Assembly (NCBI GenBank): GCA_027858635.1
Contig: JAQICG010000185.1
Span: forward strand, 1-13,867
Length of the DNA: 13,867 nt
Reading direction: 5' to 3'
From: Gammaproteobacteria bacterium
GTDB lineage: Bacteria > Pseudomonadota > Gammaproteobacteria > SZUA-229
Part shown: one piece after another, positions 5,819 through 13,867 of the stretch
Layout of the letters: every line of letters starts with the position of its first letter
How positions within the stretch are numbered: position 1 is the stretch's first letter
Position numbers and translations under genes: made by a program
Notes under the pieces: generated by a model
What the model was told of the DNA's origin: nothing
What the model saw: the letters and a program-made list of their open reading frames with translations, nothing else
Database searches by the model: none

Positions 5819-7216
5819 TTACTGATTGGCGATAAACACCAGCAGCTTGTCAATTCTGGCGAGCGTTTTCTCCTTGCCCAGCAGATCGAGCGTGGTATCA
5901 ATAGATGGCGAGGTGGTTGAGCCGGTTACCGCTATGCGCAGCGGTTGCGCCACTTTTGGAAAACCTACTTCCAGCTCGTTGACCACTTCCTGAATCGCAT
6001 GATGAATCTTGTCGGCATACCACTCTTCCTGCGCTGAAAACTTCTGCCGCACTGATTGCAGAATCTCAACCGTAGCCGGCTTGATGTGTTTTTTAACTGC
6101 TTTGGCGTCATATTCTGAAACCGCTTCGTAAAAGAAACGACTGCTTTCCACCATCTCCACCAGCGTGCTACTGCGTTCGCGCAGTAACAGCACAATTTCG
6201 ACCAGTGCCGGGCCGGTTTCGATTTTGATGCCGTGCTCTAACATATAGAATGCCAGCTGTTCGGCTACGTTCACCGGGTCGAGAGTCATCAGGTATTGCT
6301 GGTTCATCCACTGCAATTTCTCGATGCTGAAATTGGAGGAGGACTTATTGATGTCTTTGATGTCGAATTTTTCGATCATCTCTTCCAGGGTGAATATCTC
6401 CTGATCACCGTGCGACCAGCCTAGGCGTACCAGGTAATTGATCACCGCCTCTTTCAGATAGCCCTCTTCATGGTATTGCATGACGCTGACCGCGCCGTGG
6501 CGCTTGGAGAGTTTCTTGCCATCCGGGCCGTTAATCATCGGCAGATGTGCATATTCGGGAATGTTGGCGCCGAGCGCATTCAAAATGTTGATCTGGCGCG
6601 GGGTGTTGTTCAGATGGTCATCACCGCGAATAACATGGGTGATTTTCATGTCCCAGTCATCCACCACCACGGTCAGATTATAGGTGGGTGTGCCGTCGGA
6701 ACGCTCGATAATCAGGTCGTCCAGCTCCCTGTTGCTGATTACCACCGTGCCGCGTACATGGTCGGTAATGGTGACTTCGCCGTCGAGCGGATTCTTGAAA
6801 CGAATCACCGTGTCATCCGCCGCACTCAAGCCTTTATCGCGACAGCAGCCGTCATATTTGGGCTTTTCCTTAGCCGCCATTTGCTGTTCACGCAGTTCCC
6901 CCAGGCGCTCTCTGGAGCAGCTGCAATAATAGGCGTGGCCACTGTCCAGCAGTTGCTGAATGACCTCTTTGTAGCGATCAAACCGCTGGGTCTGGTAATA
7001 CGGGCCTTCATCGTGCTCCATGCCCAGCCACTCCATGCCGTCGACAATGGCATCGACGGCTTCAGGGGTGGAGCGTTCCCGGTCGGTATCTTCAATGCGC
7101 AGGACAAACTCGCCGCCCATCTTTTTGGCGTACAGCCATGAGAACAGCGAAGTGCGGGCACCACCAATGTGGAGATAACCGGTGGGGCTGGGGGCAAATC
7201 GGGTACGGACTGTCAT
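5819..7216 (-). CDS. gltX: Glutamyl-tRNA synthetase
   Basis: Charges tRNA-Glu with glutamate for translation and, through glutamyl-tRNA reductase, for tetrapyrrole synthesis. The 465-residue protein is a class I synthetase of normal length (E. coli 471). It has the HIGH-type motif HIGG at 16-19 in PSPTGYLHIGGAR and the KMSKS-type motif KLSKR at 235-239. VVDDWDMKITHVIRGDDH and NTPRQINIL are family hallmarks. The zinc-knuckle region has Cys98, Cys100 and Cys125, but the position of the E. coli fourth ligand His127 is Asp127 (CCRDKG). The C-terminal anticodon-binding half runs to the end. The ATG at 7216 has no clear ribosome site. fcl ends 44 bp upstream on the same strand, so they may share a transcript. 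Confidence 0.97.
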   Translation of the reverse strand: MTVRTRFAPSPTGYLHIGGARTSLFSWLYAKKMGGEFVLRIEDTDRERSTPEAVDAIVDGMEWLGMEHDEGPYYQTQRFDRYKEVIQQLLDSGHAYYCSCSRERLGELREQQMAAKEKPKYDGCCRDKGLSAADDTVIRFKNPLDGEVTITDHVRGTVVISNRELDDLIIERSDGTPTYNLTVVVDDWDMKITHVIRGDDHLNNTPRQINILNALGANIPEYAHLPMINGPDGKKLSKRHGAVSVMQYHEEGYLKEAVINYLVRLGWSHGDQEIFTLEEMIEKFDIKDINKSSSNFSIEKLQWMNQQYLMTLDPVNVAEQLAFYMLEHGIKIETGPALVEIVLLLRERSSTLVEMVESSRFFYEAVSEYDAKAVKKHIKPATVEILQSVRQKFSAQEEWYADKIHHAIQEVVNELEVGFPKVAQPLRIAVTGSTTSPSIDTTLDLLGKEKTLARIDKLLVFIANQ

Positions 7217-7260
7217 AATATTTGGCCGGTTAAATGTATAAAAATTAAAGGTCAGGGCGA

Positions 7261-8238
7261 CTACAGTCTTAAATTCGACTGCTCGATATTCTGCAAGAAC
7301 CAGGCATAGGTCTGGCGCAGCCCCTCTTCCAGCGAAATGCTGGACTGCCAGTCGAGATTTTTCAAGCGGCTTACATCCATCAATTTTCTAGGTGCGCCAT
7401 CGGGCTTGCCGGCATCAAACGTCAGCTCGCCTTCATAACCCACCACGCGCGCAATGGTCTCGGCCAGTTCACGAATGGTGCAATCAACGCCGGTGCCGAC
7501 ATTAATGTGCGACAGCATCGGCTGGGTGTTGGCCTTATAAATATCAGCATCCATTTCCAGCACATGAATCGAGGCCGAAGCCATATCATCGACATGCAGA
7601 AATTCACGCATGGCTTTGCCGCTGCCCCAGACCACCACTTCCTTATCATTATTGATTTTGGCTTCATGAATGCGGCGCATCAGGGCCGGGATGACGTGCG
7701 AGTTTTCCGGATGAAAATTATCGCCCTGACCGTATAAATTGGTCGGCATCACCGAGCGGTAATCGGTGCCGTACTGGCGATTGTACGATTCACACAATTT
7801 GATGCCCGCAATTTTAGCCAGCGCATACGGCTCGTTGGTCGGCTCCAGCACATCGGTGAGCAGGGCCTCTTCGCGCATCGGCTGCGCCACGGCCCTGGGG
7901 TAAATGCAGGAGCTACCCAGAAACAGCAAGCGCTGAACATTGTTATGAAACGCGGCGTCGATGACGTTGGCTTCAATCATCAGATTGTCGTAAATAAATT
8001 CCGCCGGATAGGTGTTATTAGCGTGAATACCGCCGACTTTCGCCGCCGCCAGAATGACGTAATCGGGGCACTCGCCGGCGAAAAAATCCCGCACCTGCTG
8101 CTGATCAGTCAGATCCAGCTCGGCGTGCGTGCGCGTCACCAGCCGGGTCATGCCACGCTGCTGCAACTGCCGCATAATCGCCGCACCCACCAGGCCTCTA
8201 TGGCCGGCTACATAAATTTTTGATTCAGTGGTTAACAT
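7261..8238 (-). CDS. fcl: GDP-L-fucose synthase (GDP-4-keto-6-deoxymannose epimerase/reductase)
   Basis: Converts GDP-4-keto-6-deoxy-D-mannose to GDP-L-fucose with NADPH, for surface polysaccharide. The 325 residues match family length. It shows the dinucleotide site GHRGLVG (12-18), AAAKVGGIHAN, the catalytic Ser109 and Cys111 in LGSSCIYP, Tyr138/Lys142 in PYALAK, and His181 in NFHPENSHVIPAL; these correspond to Ser107, Cys109, Tyr136, Lys140 and His179 of E. coli. Its usual upstream partner gmd, which makes the substrate, is not in the window and must be elsewhere. The start ATG at 8238 has only a weak TGGA 8 nt upstream. The gene is also called wcaG. Confidence 0.95.
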   Translation of the reverse strand: MLTTESKIYVAGHRGLVGAAIMRQLQQRGMTRLVTRTHAELDLTDQQQVRDFFAGECPDYVILAAAKVGGIHANNTYPAEFIYDNLMIEANVIDAAFHNNVQRLLFLGSSCIYPRAVAQPMREEALLTDVLEPTNEPYALAKIAGIKLCESYNRQYGTDYRSVMPTNLYGQGDNFHPENSHVIPALMRRIHEAKINNDKEVVVWGSGKAMREFLHVDDMASASIHVLEMDADIYKANTQPMLSHINVGTGVDCTIRELAETIARVVGYEGELTFDAGKPDGAPRKLMDVSRLKNLDWQSSISLEEGLRQTYAWFLQNIEQSNLRL

Positions 8239-8317
8239 GTAGTCATTCCAAAAATATCCTCTGTAAAACTGTTTATCCGCGATAACGTGAATTTATACTA
8301 AATGTAATACCATAAAA

Positions 8318-8433
8318 ACATATGTCCACAGATAAACGCAGATAAGAACAAAATCCGTATCCGCGAAGGACGCGAAAAAAGCAAAAAAAATAATCTTTAA
8401 TGGTTTTTTGGCGTCTTTGGCGTTCTTCGCGGA
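8318..8433. repeat. Palindromic intergenic repeat, copy C, upstream of fcl
   Basis: A head with TCCACAGATAAACGCAGATA leads into inverted arms: TCCGCGAAGGACGCG (8360-8374) and GGCGTTCTTCGCGGA (8419-8433). The right arm is identical over 15 bases to the end of copy A (2601-2615). The arms enclose A-rich then T-rich sequence, so the RNA could fold into a long imperfect hairpin. Confidence 0.75.
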
Positions 8434-8610
8434 CCGAGGCCTTTGTTTCTATCCGTGGAATACGCAAAAAAAGTGTGCGCAGTATAACATCACAGGCGTG
8501 CAAACCCACCTCTGGCTGCATATTCCGCGTTCATACGTGGACCAATACTTTTTTGAATAGAATCTATTTCGAGTGAAGAGGGTAATGATGGGTCTGCAAA
8601 ACTGCGCTTC

Positions 8611-8652
8611 GTAGAGCCGTGGATGCCGGCCATAAGCACGCCGGCATGACGG
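8611..8652. repeat. REP-like hairpin with nearby GTAG
   Basis: ATGCCGGC (8623-8630) and GCCGGCAT (8640-8647) pair perfectly around a 9-nt loop. Outer CCGT (8617-8620) and ACGG (8649-8652) extend the stem across a small internal loop. A GTAG lies at 8611-8614. The form matches dispersed ATGCCGGC palindromes common in many proteobacterial genomes. Only one copy occurs in the window. Confidence 0.55.
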
Positions 8653-8725
8653 AGTGAGAGAGACGTAAAACCCTGCTGATAATATAGTTGGAGTGTTGTA
8701 AGCAGTAAAAACTACCGACTGACGA

Positions 8726-8769
8726 CTATGTTTTACCTGCCAACTATGTTTTACCAACCATGTCTTACG
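8726..8769. repeat. Degenerate short tandem repeat before queG
   Basis: The 12-mer CTATGTTTTACC occurs exactly at 8726 and 8744, and a degenerate third copy, CCATGTCTTACG, at 8758. Spacing is 18 then 14 bases. It ends 13 bp before the queG start. No known function. Confidence 0.6.
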
Positions 8770-8782
8770 TTAAACTAGCCGA

Positions 8783-9856
8783 ATGCCGGAAAACATCACC
8801 ACCCCTACCCCCGAAGAGTTGCTCCAGAAACTAAAGCTCTGGTCAAAAGAGCTGGGCTTTCAACAGCTTGAGGTTACTGACACCGATCTGGGCGACTACC
8901 AGGGTTATTTTCTTGACTGGCTGGATCAGGATCGTCATGGCGAAATGGGTTATATGCACAAGCATGGCAGTATGCGTTATCAGGCCGATGAGCTGGTGGC
9001 GGGCACGCTGCGCATTATTTCGGTACGCATGGATTATTACCCGCCGGACTGCGAATCAGCCGAGGTCGCACTGGCGGATTCCGAGCTGGGTTACATTTCA
9101 CGCTATGCCCTGGGGCGCGATTATCACAAGCTGATGCGCAAACGTTTGCAGAAACTGACCGATAAAATCAGCGCTGAAATCGGTGATTTCGGCTATCGCG
9201 TGTTTGTCGATAGCGCCCCCGTGCTGGAAAAACCACTGGCCGAAAAGGCCGGGCTGGGCTGGATCGGCAAACACACCAACCTGATCAACCAGAAAGCCGG
9301 CTCGTGGTTTTTTCTGGGTGAAATTTACACTGATCTGCCCCTGCCCGTCAGCAACCACGCCCCCGAGTCACACTGCGGCAGCTGTCAGGCCTGCATCGAC
9401 ATCTGCCCGACCCAGGCCATTATCGCCCCCTATCAACTCGATGCCCGCCGCTGCATTTCCTATCTCACCATCGAGCTGGATGGCGCGATTCCGGTTGAGT
9501 TCAGAGCCGCCATCGGCAACCGCATTTACGGCTGCGATGATTGCCAGCTGTGCTGCCCGTGGAACCGCTTCGCCACGCCCACTACCGAAGCCGATTTTTT
9601 AACCCGTCACCCGCTGGATGCGCCCAAACTGCTGGAACTGTTCAACTGGAGCGAGCCGGAGTTTCTGAAAAACACCGAAGGCTCCGCCATCCGCCGTATT
9701 GGCTATGAACGCTGGCAACGCAATATCGCCATCGCGCTGGGTAACGCCCCGCATTCAGCGGAGATTGTCGCCGCGCTCGAAAACAAACTCACCGTGGCCT
9801 CGCCCATGGTGGCTGAGCATATTGAGTGGGGGCTGGAAACATTAGTTGGCAGTTAA
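8783..9856 (+). CDS. queG: Epoxyqueuosine reductase
   Basis: Reduces epoxyqueuosine to queuosine at position 34 of GUN-anticodon tRNAs, using cobalamin and two 4Fe-4S clusters. The 357 residues carry the QueG domain with FVDSAPVLEKPLAEKAGLGWIG (141-162 region), including the conserved Asp143 at the expected catalytic place. A ferredoxin-type pair of clusters follows: Cys198, Cys201, Cys204, Cys208 (CxxCxxCxxxCP) and Cys224 with Cys251, Cys254, Cys257/258 (CDDCQLCCPW). The C-terminal part is HEAT-like. The ATG at 8783 is the first possible start after an in-frame TAA at 8771; there is no Shine-Dalgarno, so it may be leaderless or weakly translated. It is convergent with pgi and none of its frequent gammaproteobacterial neighbours (nnr, tsaE, orn) is here. 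Confidence 0.96.
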   Translation: MPENITTPTPEELLQKLKLWSKELGFQQLEVTDTDLGDYQGYFLDWLDQDRHGEMGYMHKHGSMRYQADELVAGTLRIISVRMDYYPPDCESAEVALADSELGYISRYALGRDYHKLMRKRLQKLTDKISAEIGDFGYRVFVDSAPVLEKPLAEKAGLGWIGKHTNLINQKAGSWFFLGEIYTDLPLPVSNHAPESHCGSCQACIDICPTQAIIAPYQLDARRCISYLTIELDGAIPVEFRAAIGNRIYGCDDCQLCCPWNRFATPTTEADFLTRHPLDAPKLLELFNWSEPEFLKNTEGSAIRRIGYERWQRNIAIALGNAPHSAEIVAALENKLTVASPMVAEHIEWGLETLVGS

Positions 9857-9899
9857 AAGAAGAGCATTTAAGGCATTGGTCCACAGATGAACGCGTGAC

Positions 9900-10161
9900 G
9901 TAGGGTGGGCACCGCTCTTGTGCCCACGCGTTACGCCAAAGGACCGCAAAAATCCTCGTGACCACATAACGCCGATCAGCCGCTACCCTGTCCGCCCTTA
10001 TGCCCACGCGGAATGCCAATTAACCGCCACCAACCAAATCCCACGCGTTACGCCGATCACCGCCACCAACCTTGTGCCGTAACGACAAGGTTGGCGTATG
10101 AGGTGGTATTGTCGTGTTGTTTGGGGGTAACGCGTGGGCACAAGAACGGTGCCCACCCTAC
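9900..10161. repeat. 262-bp inverted-repeat element (BIME- or MITE-like) with GTAG heads
   Basis: The first 35 bases (9900-9934) and the reverse complement of the last 35 (10127-10161) differ at only one position. Each end starts with GTAG and contains an 8-bp hairpin GTGGGCAC/GTGCCCAC with a 7-nt loop (9905-9927 and 10134-10156). A 5' GTAG followed by a palindrome is the hallmark of RAYT-associated REP sequences, and two in opposite orientation form a BIME. Degenerate copies of the inner tail TGCCCACGCG recur at 10001 and near 10040. It stops 3 bp before the pgi stop codon. No transposase is encoded and no target duplication is seen. Just outside its left end, CCACAGATGAACGCG matches the head of the other repeat family. 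Confidence 0.85.
10066..10094. other. Strong hairpin at the centre-right of the inverted-repeat element
   Basis: CCAACCTTGT (10066-10075) and ACAAGGTTGG (10085-10094) form a perfect 10-bp stem with a 9-nt loop. There is no T-run on either side, so it is not a classical terminator. It may still help separate the convergent queG and pgi transcripts. Confidence 0.6.
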
Positions 10162-10164
10162 CTG

Positions 10165-11808
10165 CTATGTTTTCAAGGTGGAATAGTAATCCAGTAGGCC
10201 GCTGGTTGAGCAGTCGTAGTCTTCCGGGGGCTGGTCGCCGGCGAGTACTTGCATGATTTCGCCAGCCAGTTGTTTGCCCAGTTCTACGCCCCATTGATCG
10301 AAGGAGTTTATATTCCAGATCACGCCTTGCACAAACACTTTGTGTTCGTACATCGCCAGCAGCGCGCCCAGGGTGCGCGGGTCAAGTTTTTCAAACATGA
10401 TTGAGTTGGTCGGCTTGTTACCTTCAAAAATTTTGTGCGGCAACATCTCCTCCAGCCTGTCTTCCGCGACGCCGGCAGACTCAAGTTCCTGTCGTGCTTC
10501 AGCCTCGGTCTTGCCCATCATCAGGGCGCGGGTCTGGGCCAGAAAGTTGGACAGCAAAACCTTATGCTGTGAGCCCAGCGGGTTCTTGCTTCTGGCAGGA
10601 ATCAGGAAATCGGCGGGTACCGGTTTGGTGCCCTGGTGCAGCAGTTGGAAAAATGCATGCTGGCAGTTGCTGCCGGTTTCTCCCCAGATAATGGGGCCGG
10701 TGAGGTAATCGACGCGCTCGCCCTGGCGGGTGATGGTTTTGCCGTTGCTTTCCATGTCCAGCTGTTGCAGGTAGGCCGGCAACCGCCGCAGATACTGGTT
10801 GTAGGCCATCACCGCGTGGCTTTGTGCATCGAAGAAGTTGTTGTACCAGATGCCTAGCAGAGCCAGGATCATCGGTATGTTTTTTTCTATCGGGGCATTT
10901 CTGAAATGCTCGTCCATGGCGTAAGCGCCTTCCAGAAAATCTTCGAAATGATCCATGCCCAGATACAGCACAATGGGCAGGCCGATAGCGGACCAGAGCG
11001 AGTAACGCCCCCCTACCCAGTCCCAGAATTCGAAGATATTTTCGGACAGAATGCCGAACTCATTGGCCGCCTGAGTGTTGCTGCTGACGGCAACAAAGTG
11101 CTTGGCGACGGCTTTTTCCGAGCCGGTGGTGCTGACAAACCACTGCCGCGCACTGTGCGCGTTCATCATGGTTTCCTGCGTGGTAAATGATTTCGAGGAG
11201 ACGATGAACAGGGTCGATTCCGGCTCCACGAATTTCAGTATTTCGGAGAGATGTGTCGGGTCGACATTAGAGACAAAGTGCACGTTCATGCCGCGTTGCG
11301 CAAACGGCTTCATGGCATCACAGACTACATGCGGACCCAGATCCGAACCGCCGATACCGATATTGATCACGTCTTTTATCAGGTGGCCACTGTAACCCCG
11401 CCAGTGCCCGCCGCGCACGCGTTCCGAGAAATAACGCATCTGCTGCAACACCTTGTTAATTTTAGGCATCACATCTTCACCATCGACGAACACCGGCTTG
11501 TTGCTGCGATTGCGCAGGGCGGTGTGCAGAACCGGCCGGTATTCCGAGATATTGATCGCCTTGCCTTCAAACATCTGCTCGCGCCAGCCTTCGACATCGG
11601 TTTCACGCGCCAGATTGCAGAGCAGGCGGAAGCTTTCATCGGTCATGCGATTTTTGGAGAAATCCAGCAGAATGTCGTCCATCTGTGAGCTGAATTTTTC
11701 AAAACGCTGACTATCCTGCGCAAACAGATCCCGCATGTGCAGGCCTTCGACTTCTGTAAAATGTGACTCTATCGCCTTCCAGGCGGGCAGCTCCGTTAAT
11801 TTTGGCAT
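10165..11808 (-). CDS. pgi: Glucose-6-phosphate isomerase
   Basis: Interconverts glucose-6-phosphate and fructose-6-phosphate in glycolysis and gluconeogenesis; fructose-6-phosphate also feeds GDP-mannose, and glucose-6-phosphate feeds dTDP-glucose. The 547 residues match E. coli (549). It carries GIGGSDLGP (151-159), signature 1 DWVGGRYSLWSAIG (263-276), signature 2 FDQWGVELGK (503-512), and the expected catalytic Glu353, His384 (NCQHAF) and Lys512. The ATG at 11808 has a distant AAGG 11-12 nt upstream. It is divergent from ppc across about 170 bp and convergent with queG. Confidence 0.97.
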   Translation of the reverse strand: MPKLTELPAWKAIESHFTEVEGLHMRDLFAQDSQRFEKFSSQMDDILLDFSKNRMTDESFRLLCNLARETDVEGWREQMFEGKAINISEYRPVLHTALRNRSNKPVFVDGEDVMPKINKVLQQMRYFSERVRGGHWRGYSGHLIKDVINIGIGGSDLGPHVVCDAMKPFAQRGMNVHFVSNVDPTHLSEILKFVEPESTLFIVSSKSFTTQETMMNAHSARQWFVSTTGSEKAVAKHFVAVSSNTQAANEFGILSENIFEFWDWVGGRYSLWSAIGLPIVLYLGMDHFEDFLEGAYAMDEHFRNAPIEKNIPMILALLGIWYNNFFDAQSHAVMAYNQYLRRLPAYLQQLDMESNGKTITRQGERVDYLTGPIIWGETGSNCQHAFFQLLHQGTKPVPADFLIPARSKNPLGSQHKVLLSNFLAQTRALMMGKTEAEARQELESAGVAEDRLEEMLPHKIFEGNKPTNSIMFEKLDPRTLGALLAMYEHKVFVQGVIWNINSFDQWGVELGKQLAGEIMQVLAGDQPPEDYDCSTSGLLDYYSTLKT

Positions 11809-11944
11809 ATGAATTTCAACCTTTTTATTTTGTTCATATTATGGCTGTTGCTTGTAAAGACTAGCGCAAACACGCCTGTTCCGTTTCTGAATCCGCAAAA
11901 TGGCTCTATTTATTTTCGGTATATCAGCTAAAAGCCGCATGAGC

Positions 11945-11950
11945 TATAAT
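11945..11950 (+). promoter_or_regulatory. Candidate ppc -10 box
   Basis: A perfect TATAAT with no convincing -35 at 16-18 bp upstream. Transcription would begin near 11957, giving a leader of about 25 nt to the ATG at 11982. An activator or a weak -35 may be involved. Confidence 0.45.
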
Positions 11951-11981
11951 ACTGCGCCTTGTACAGGACAATATTCGTCAA

Positions 11982-13867
11982 ATGGTATCATTTATGAGTC
12001 ATTCAAAAACACCTGAAAATCCACCCGCCGGCCTTGCTATTAGAAAGGAGCCTGCAGGCCTGCTCAATACCGCCAGCAGCGATAAGCAGCTACGGGCGCG
12101 CGTTAAGCTGTTTGGCAATCTGCTGGGCAATGTTTTACTTTCACAGGCCGGGGCCAAGGTTTACGACTCGGTGGAAAAGCTACGGCTGGGCTTTATCGCC
12201 CTGCATAAAAAAGATGACCCTGTACAACGTGCCCAGATGATGTCGATGATTGAATCGCTGGATGCGCAAACGCTGTCTCAGGTAGTACGTGCTTTCAGCA
12301 CCTATTTCAGCCTGGTGAATATCGCCGAGGAGGCCTCTCAGCATCAGCTGCGACGTCGCCGGCTCAGGCAGCACAAAAACAACGACCACCTCTGGGTAGG
12401 CTCATTCGAATCGGCCTTGTACGATCTGAAAAACCTGGGCATGAATGCCCGACAATTGCAGAACCTGTTCGATCGCCTGGCTTATATTCCGGTCATCACC
12501 GCGCACCCCACCGAATCAAAGCGCCGGAGTGTGCTATACGCTCTGCGTCGCATCTTTCTCACCAACGAGAAACTCAATGACACCCGTTTGAGCGGAGATC
12601 AGCGCAAGGAGATTATTCAGGAACTGGAAACCCAGATTCAGATTCTGTGGCGTACCGATGAGGTGCGCGAAGACCGTCCGCAGGTCAGAGACGAAATCAA
12701 AAACGGGCTGTACTATTTCAAGGAGAGTCTGTTCGACGCCATTCCGGTCATCTATAGAAACCTGGAACGCCGGGTTCGCGAACACTACCCCAATGAAAGG
12801 GTCAGTGTCCCCAGTTTTCTACGCTTCGGTTCATGGATCGGCGGCGACCGCGATGGCAACCCTAACGTCAAGCCCGAAACCACGATTCTGGCCCTGCATC
12901 TGCAATCAGAAGCGGCACTGGAAGAGTATGTTCGCCGGCTGACTGAAATTTTCAAGCATCTGACCCACTCTGATCGGCTGTGTACGCCCAGTGAAGCCTT
13001 CACCGAAAGTTTGATGCAGGACGAGCACCTGCGCTTCGAAGTATTCACCACCAAGCCGACCATCTACAGCCGCGCGCCTTACCGTCGAAAAATCGCCTTC
13101 ATGCGCCATCGCTTGCAGAAGAATCTGGACAGTATTCGCGCCGGCCTGAGTAAAATTGACGGCAATACCGACCCGATCGATGCCAGTGCATTCAAAAGTG
13201 CCTATCCCTCGGAGCAGGAATTTCTTAGCGATCTCTATTTGATTCGTGACTCTCTGTGCTCTCACGGTGACCAGAACATCGCCGATAGCGTACTCAATGA
13301 TTTCATTCGTCTAGTGGAGTCTTTTGGCTTCTACCTGATGCAGCTGGATGTCCGTCAGGAATCAACCCGCCACAGCGATGCGGTGACTGAGATATTGCAG
13401 CAGGTCGATAGCAGCATCGACTACCCCGCATTATCCGAAGCTGAGCGTCTGCAACTGCTTGCCGAGCTGATCGACCAGGCTGACGGTGAGTTCCAGCTGG
13501 ACAAAAGCCAGCTGAGCGAACCGCACAAGGAGACCATCGAAGTCTTCCAGGCGATGGCCACCATGAGTCATGAAATCAGCCCGGACTGTTTCGGCACCTA
13601 CGTCATTTCTATGACCCATCAGGCCAGTCATATTATGGAAGTGATGTGGCTGGCTTCACTGTTGGGCCTCGCCGGTAAAACTGAAGATGGCTGGTTCTGT
13701 AACATTCAGATTTCGCCCCTGTTTGAAACCATTGAAGATCTCGAGCACATCGAAATCGTGTTATCGGCCCTGTTTGAGAACGACATTTACAAAAATCTGC
13801 TCAAGGTCTCCGGTAACCAGCAGGAGGTAATGCTGGGCTATTCCGATTCCTGCAAGGATGGCGGCAT
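11982..13867 (+). CDS. ppc: Phosphoenolpyruvate carboxylase (partial, C-terminus beyond window)
   Basis: Carboxylates phosphoenolpyruvate to oxaloacetate, refilling the TCA cycle. The frame shows VITAHPTESKRRSVL with the catalytic His at about residue 175, FGSWIGGDRDGNPNV near 284-297, DVRQESTRHSDAV, TYVISMTHQAS and a final GYSDSCKDGG at the window edge. About 628 codons are present; the family is usually 880-950 residues, so roughly a third is missing. The motif is HPTESKRR rather than the E. coli HPTEITRR, which points to another PEPC subgroup. Two in-frame ATGs are possible, at 11982 and 11994; I chose 11982 because AGGA at 11965 is nearer to it, but the choice is weak. Confidence 0.95.
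   Translation, partial: MVSFMSHSKTPENPPAGLAIRKEPAGLLNTASSDKQLRARVKLFGNLLGNVLLSQAGAKVYDSVEKLRLGFIALHKKDDPVQRAQMMSMIESLDAQTLSQVVRAFSTYFSLVNIAEEASQHQLRRRRLRQHKNNDHLWVGSFESALYDLKNLGMNARQLQNLFDRLAYIPVITAHPTESKRRSVLYALRRIFLTNEKLNDTRLSGDQRKEIIQELETQIQILWRTDEVREDRPQVRDEIKNGLYYFKESLFDAIPVIYRNLERRVREHYPNERVSVPSFLRFGSWIGGDRDGNPNVKPETTILALHLQSEAALEEYVRRLTEIFKHLTHSDRLCTPSEAFTESLMQDEHLRFEVFTTKPTIYSRAPYRRKIAFMRHRLQKNLDSIRAGLSKIDGNTDPIDASAFKSAYPSEQEFLSDLYLIRDSLCSHGDQNIADSVLNDFIRLVESFGFYLMQLDVRQESTRHSDAVTEILQQVDSSIDYPALSEAERLQLLAELIDQADGEFQLDKSQLSEPHKETIEVFQAMATMSHEISPDCFGTYVISMTHQASHIMEVMWLASLLGLAGKTEDGWFCNIQISPLFETIEDLEHIEIVLSALFENDIYKNLLKVSGNQQEVMLGYSDSCKDGG

Larger units (their letters stand above)
8239..8782. 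other. Repeat-rich divergent gap between fcl and queG
   Basis: This 544-bp stretch separates divergent fcl and queG, so promoters for both must lie here, but I cannot single out a convincing pair. It holds repeat copy C, a REP-like hairpin and a short degenerate tandem array, listed separately. Open frames across it read as translated repeat and match no protein family I know. No preQ1-type riboswitch is evident before queG. Confidence 0.7.

Noticed and set aside
8273..8757. Two overlapping minus-strand open frames upstream of fcl
   Set aside because: They consist of translated repeat copy C, the REP-like palindrome and the tandem array, with low-complexity products.
8700..8782. preQ1 riboswitch upstream of queG
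   Set aside because: I found no short C-rich hairpin with the A-rich tail pairing expected of that class, and the sequence is tandem repeat.
11820..11900. Promoter for pgi around TTTACA and TAATAT on the minus strand
   Set aside because: The boxes are only 11 bp apart and no properly spaced alternative stood out, so I did not list it.

Overview
The window looks like chromosomal DNA of a gammaproteobacterium; I cannot place it below class. The proteins read like gammaproteobacterial CarA/CarB, GltX, QueG, Pgi and Ppc, and the two tRNA genes are near-identical to enterobacterial tRNA-Glu(UUC) and tRNA-Ala(GGC). Both ends cut genes: carB lacks its C-terminus on the left and ppc its C-terminus on the right.

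Layout from left to right: carB (minus, partial), a 209-bp gap holding a palindromic repeat, carA (minus), and a carA leader with a small leader ORF that runs through an intrinsic terminator (an apparent attenuator). Then come a terminator, a tRNA-Glu gene with its own promoter, a second palindromic repeat, rfbB (dTDP-glucose 4,6-dehydratase), tRNA-Ala with a typical stable-RNA promoter, gltX, and fcl (GDP-L-fucose synthase), all on the minus strand. A 544-bp repeat-rich gap precedes queG (plus). A 262-bp element with 35-bp inverted ends fills the convergent gap between queG and pgi (minus). Divergent from pgi is ppc (plus, partial).

The genes are mostly housekeeping: carbamoyl phosphate for pyrimidines and arginine, Glu-tRNA formation (GltX and tRNA-Glu lie 3.2 kb apart), queuosine maturation in tRNA, glycolysis and anaplerosis. 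Two nucleotide-sugar enzymes for surface polysaccharide flank gltX/tRNA-Ala without their usual pathway partners.

No defence system, CRISPR array, transposase or novel protein system is visible. The points most worth a second look are the carAB leader, which resembles the E. coli pyrBI coupled-attenuation layout and ends one base before a TTG carA start; the tRNA-Glu gene, whose T-loop carries U instead of C at position 56, a change known in Euglena to separate translation from tetrapyrrole synthesis; and at least two families of intergenic palindromic repeats, one with the GTAG head typical of RAYT-associated REP elements.
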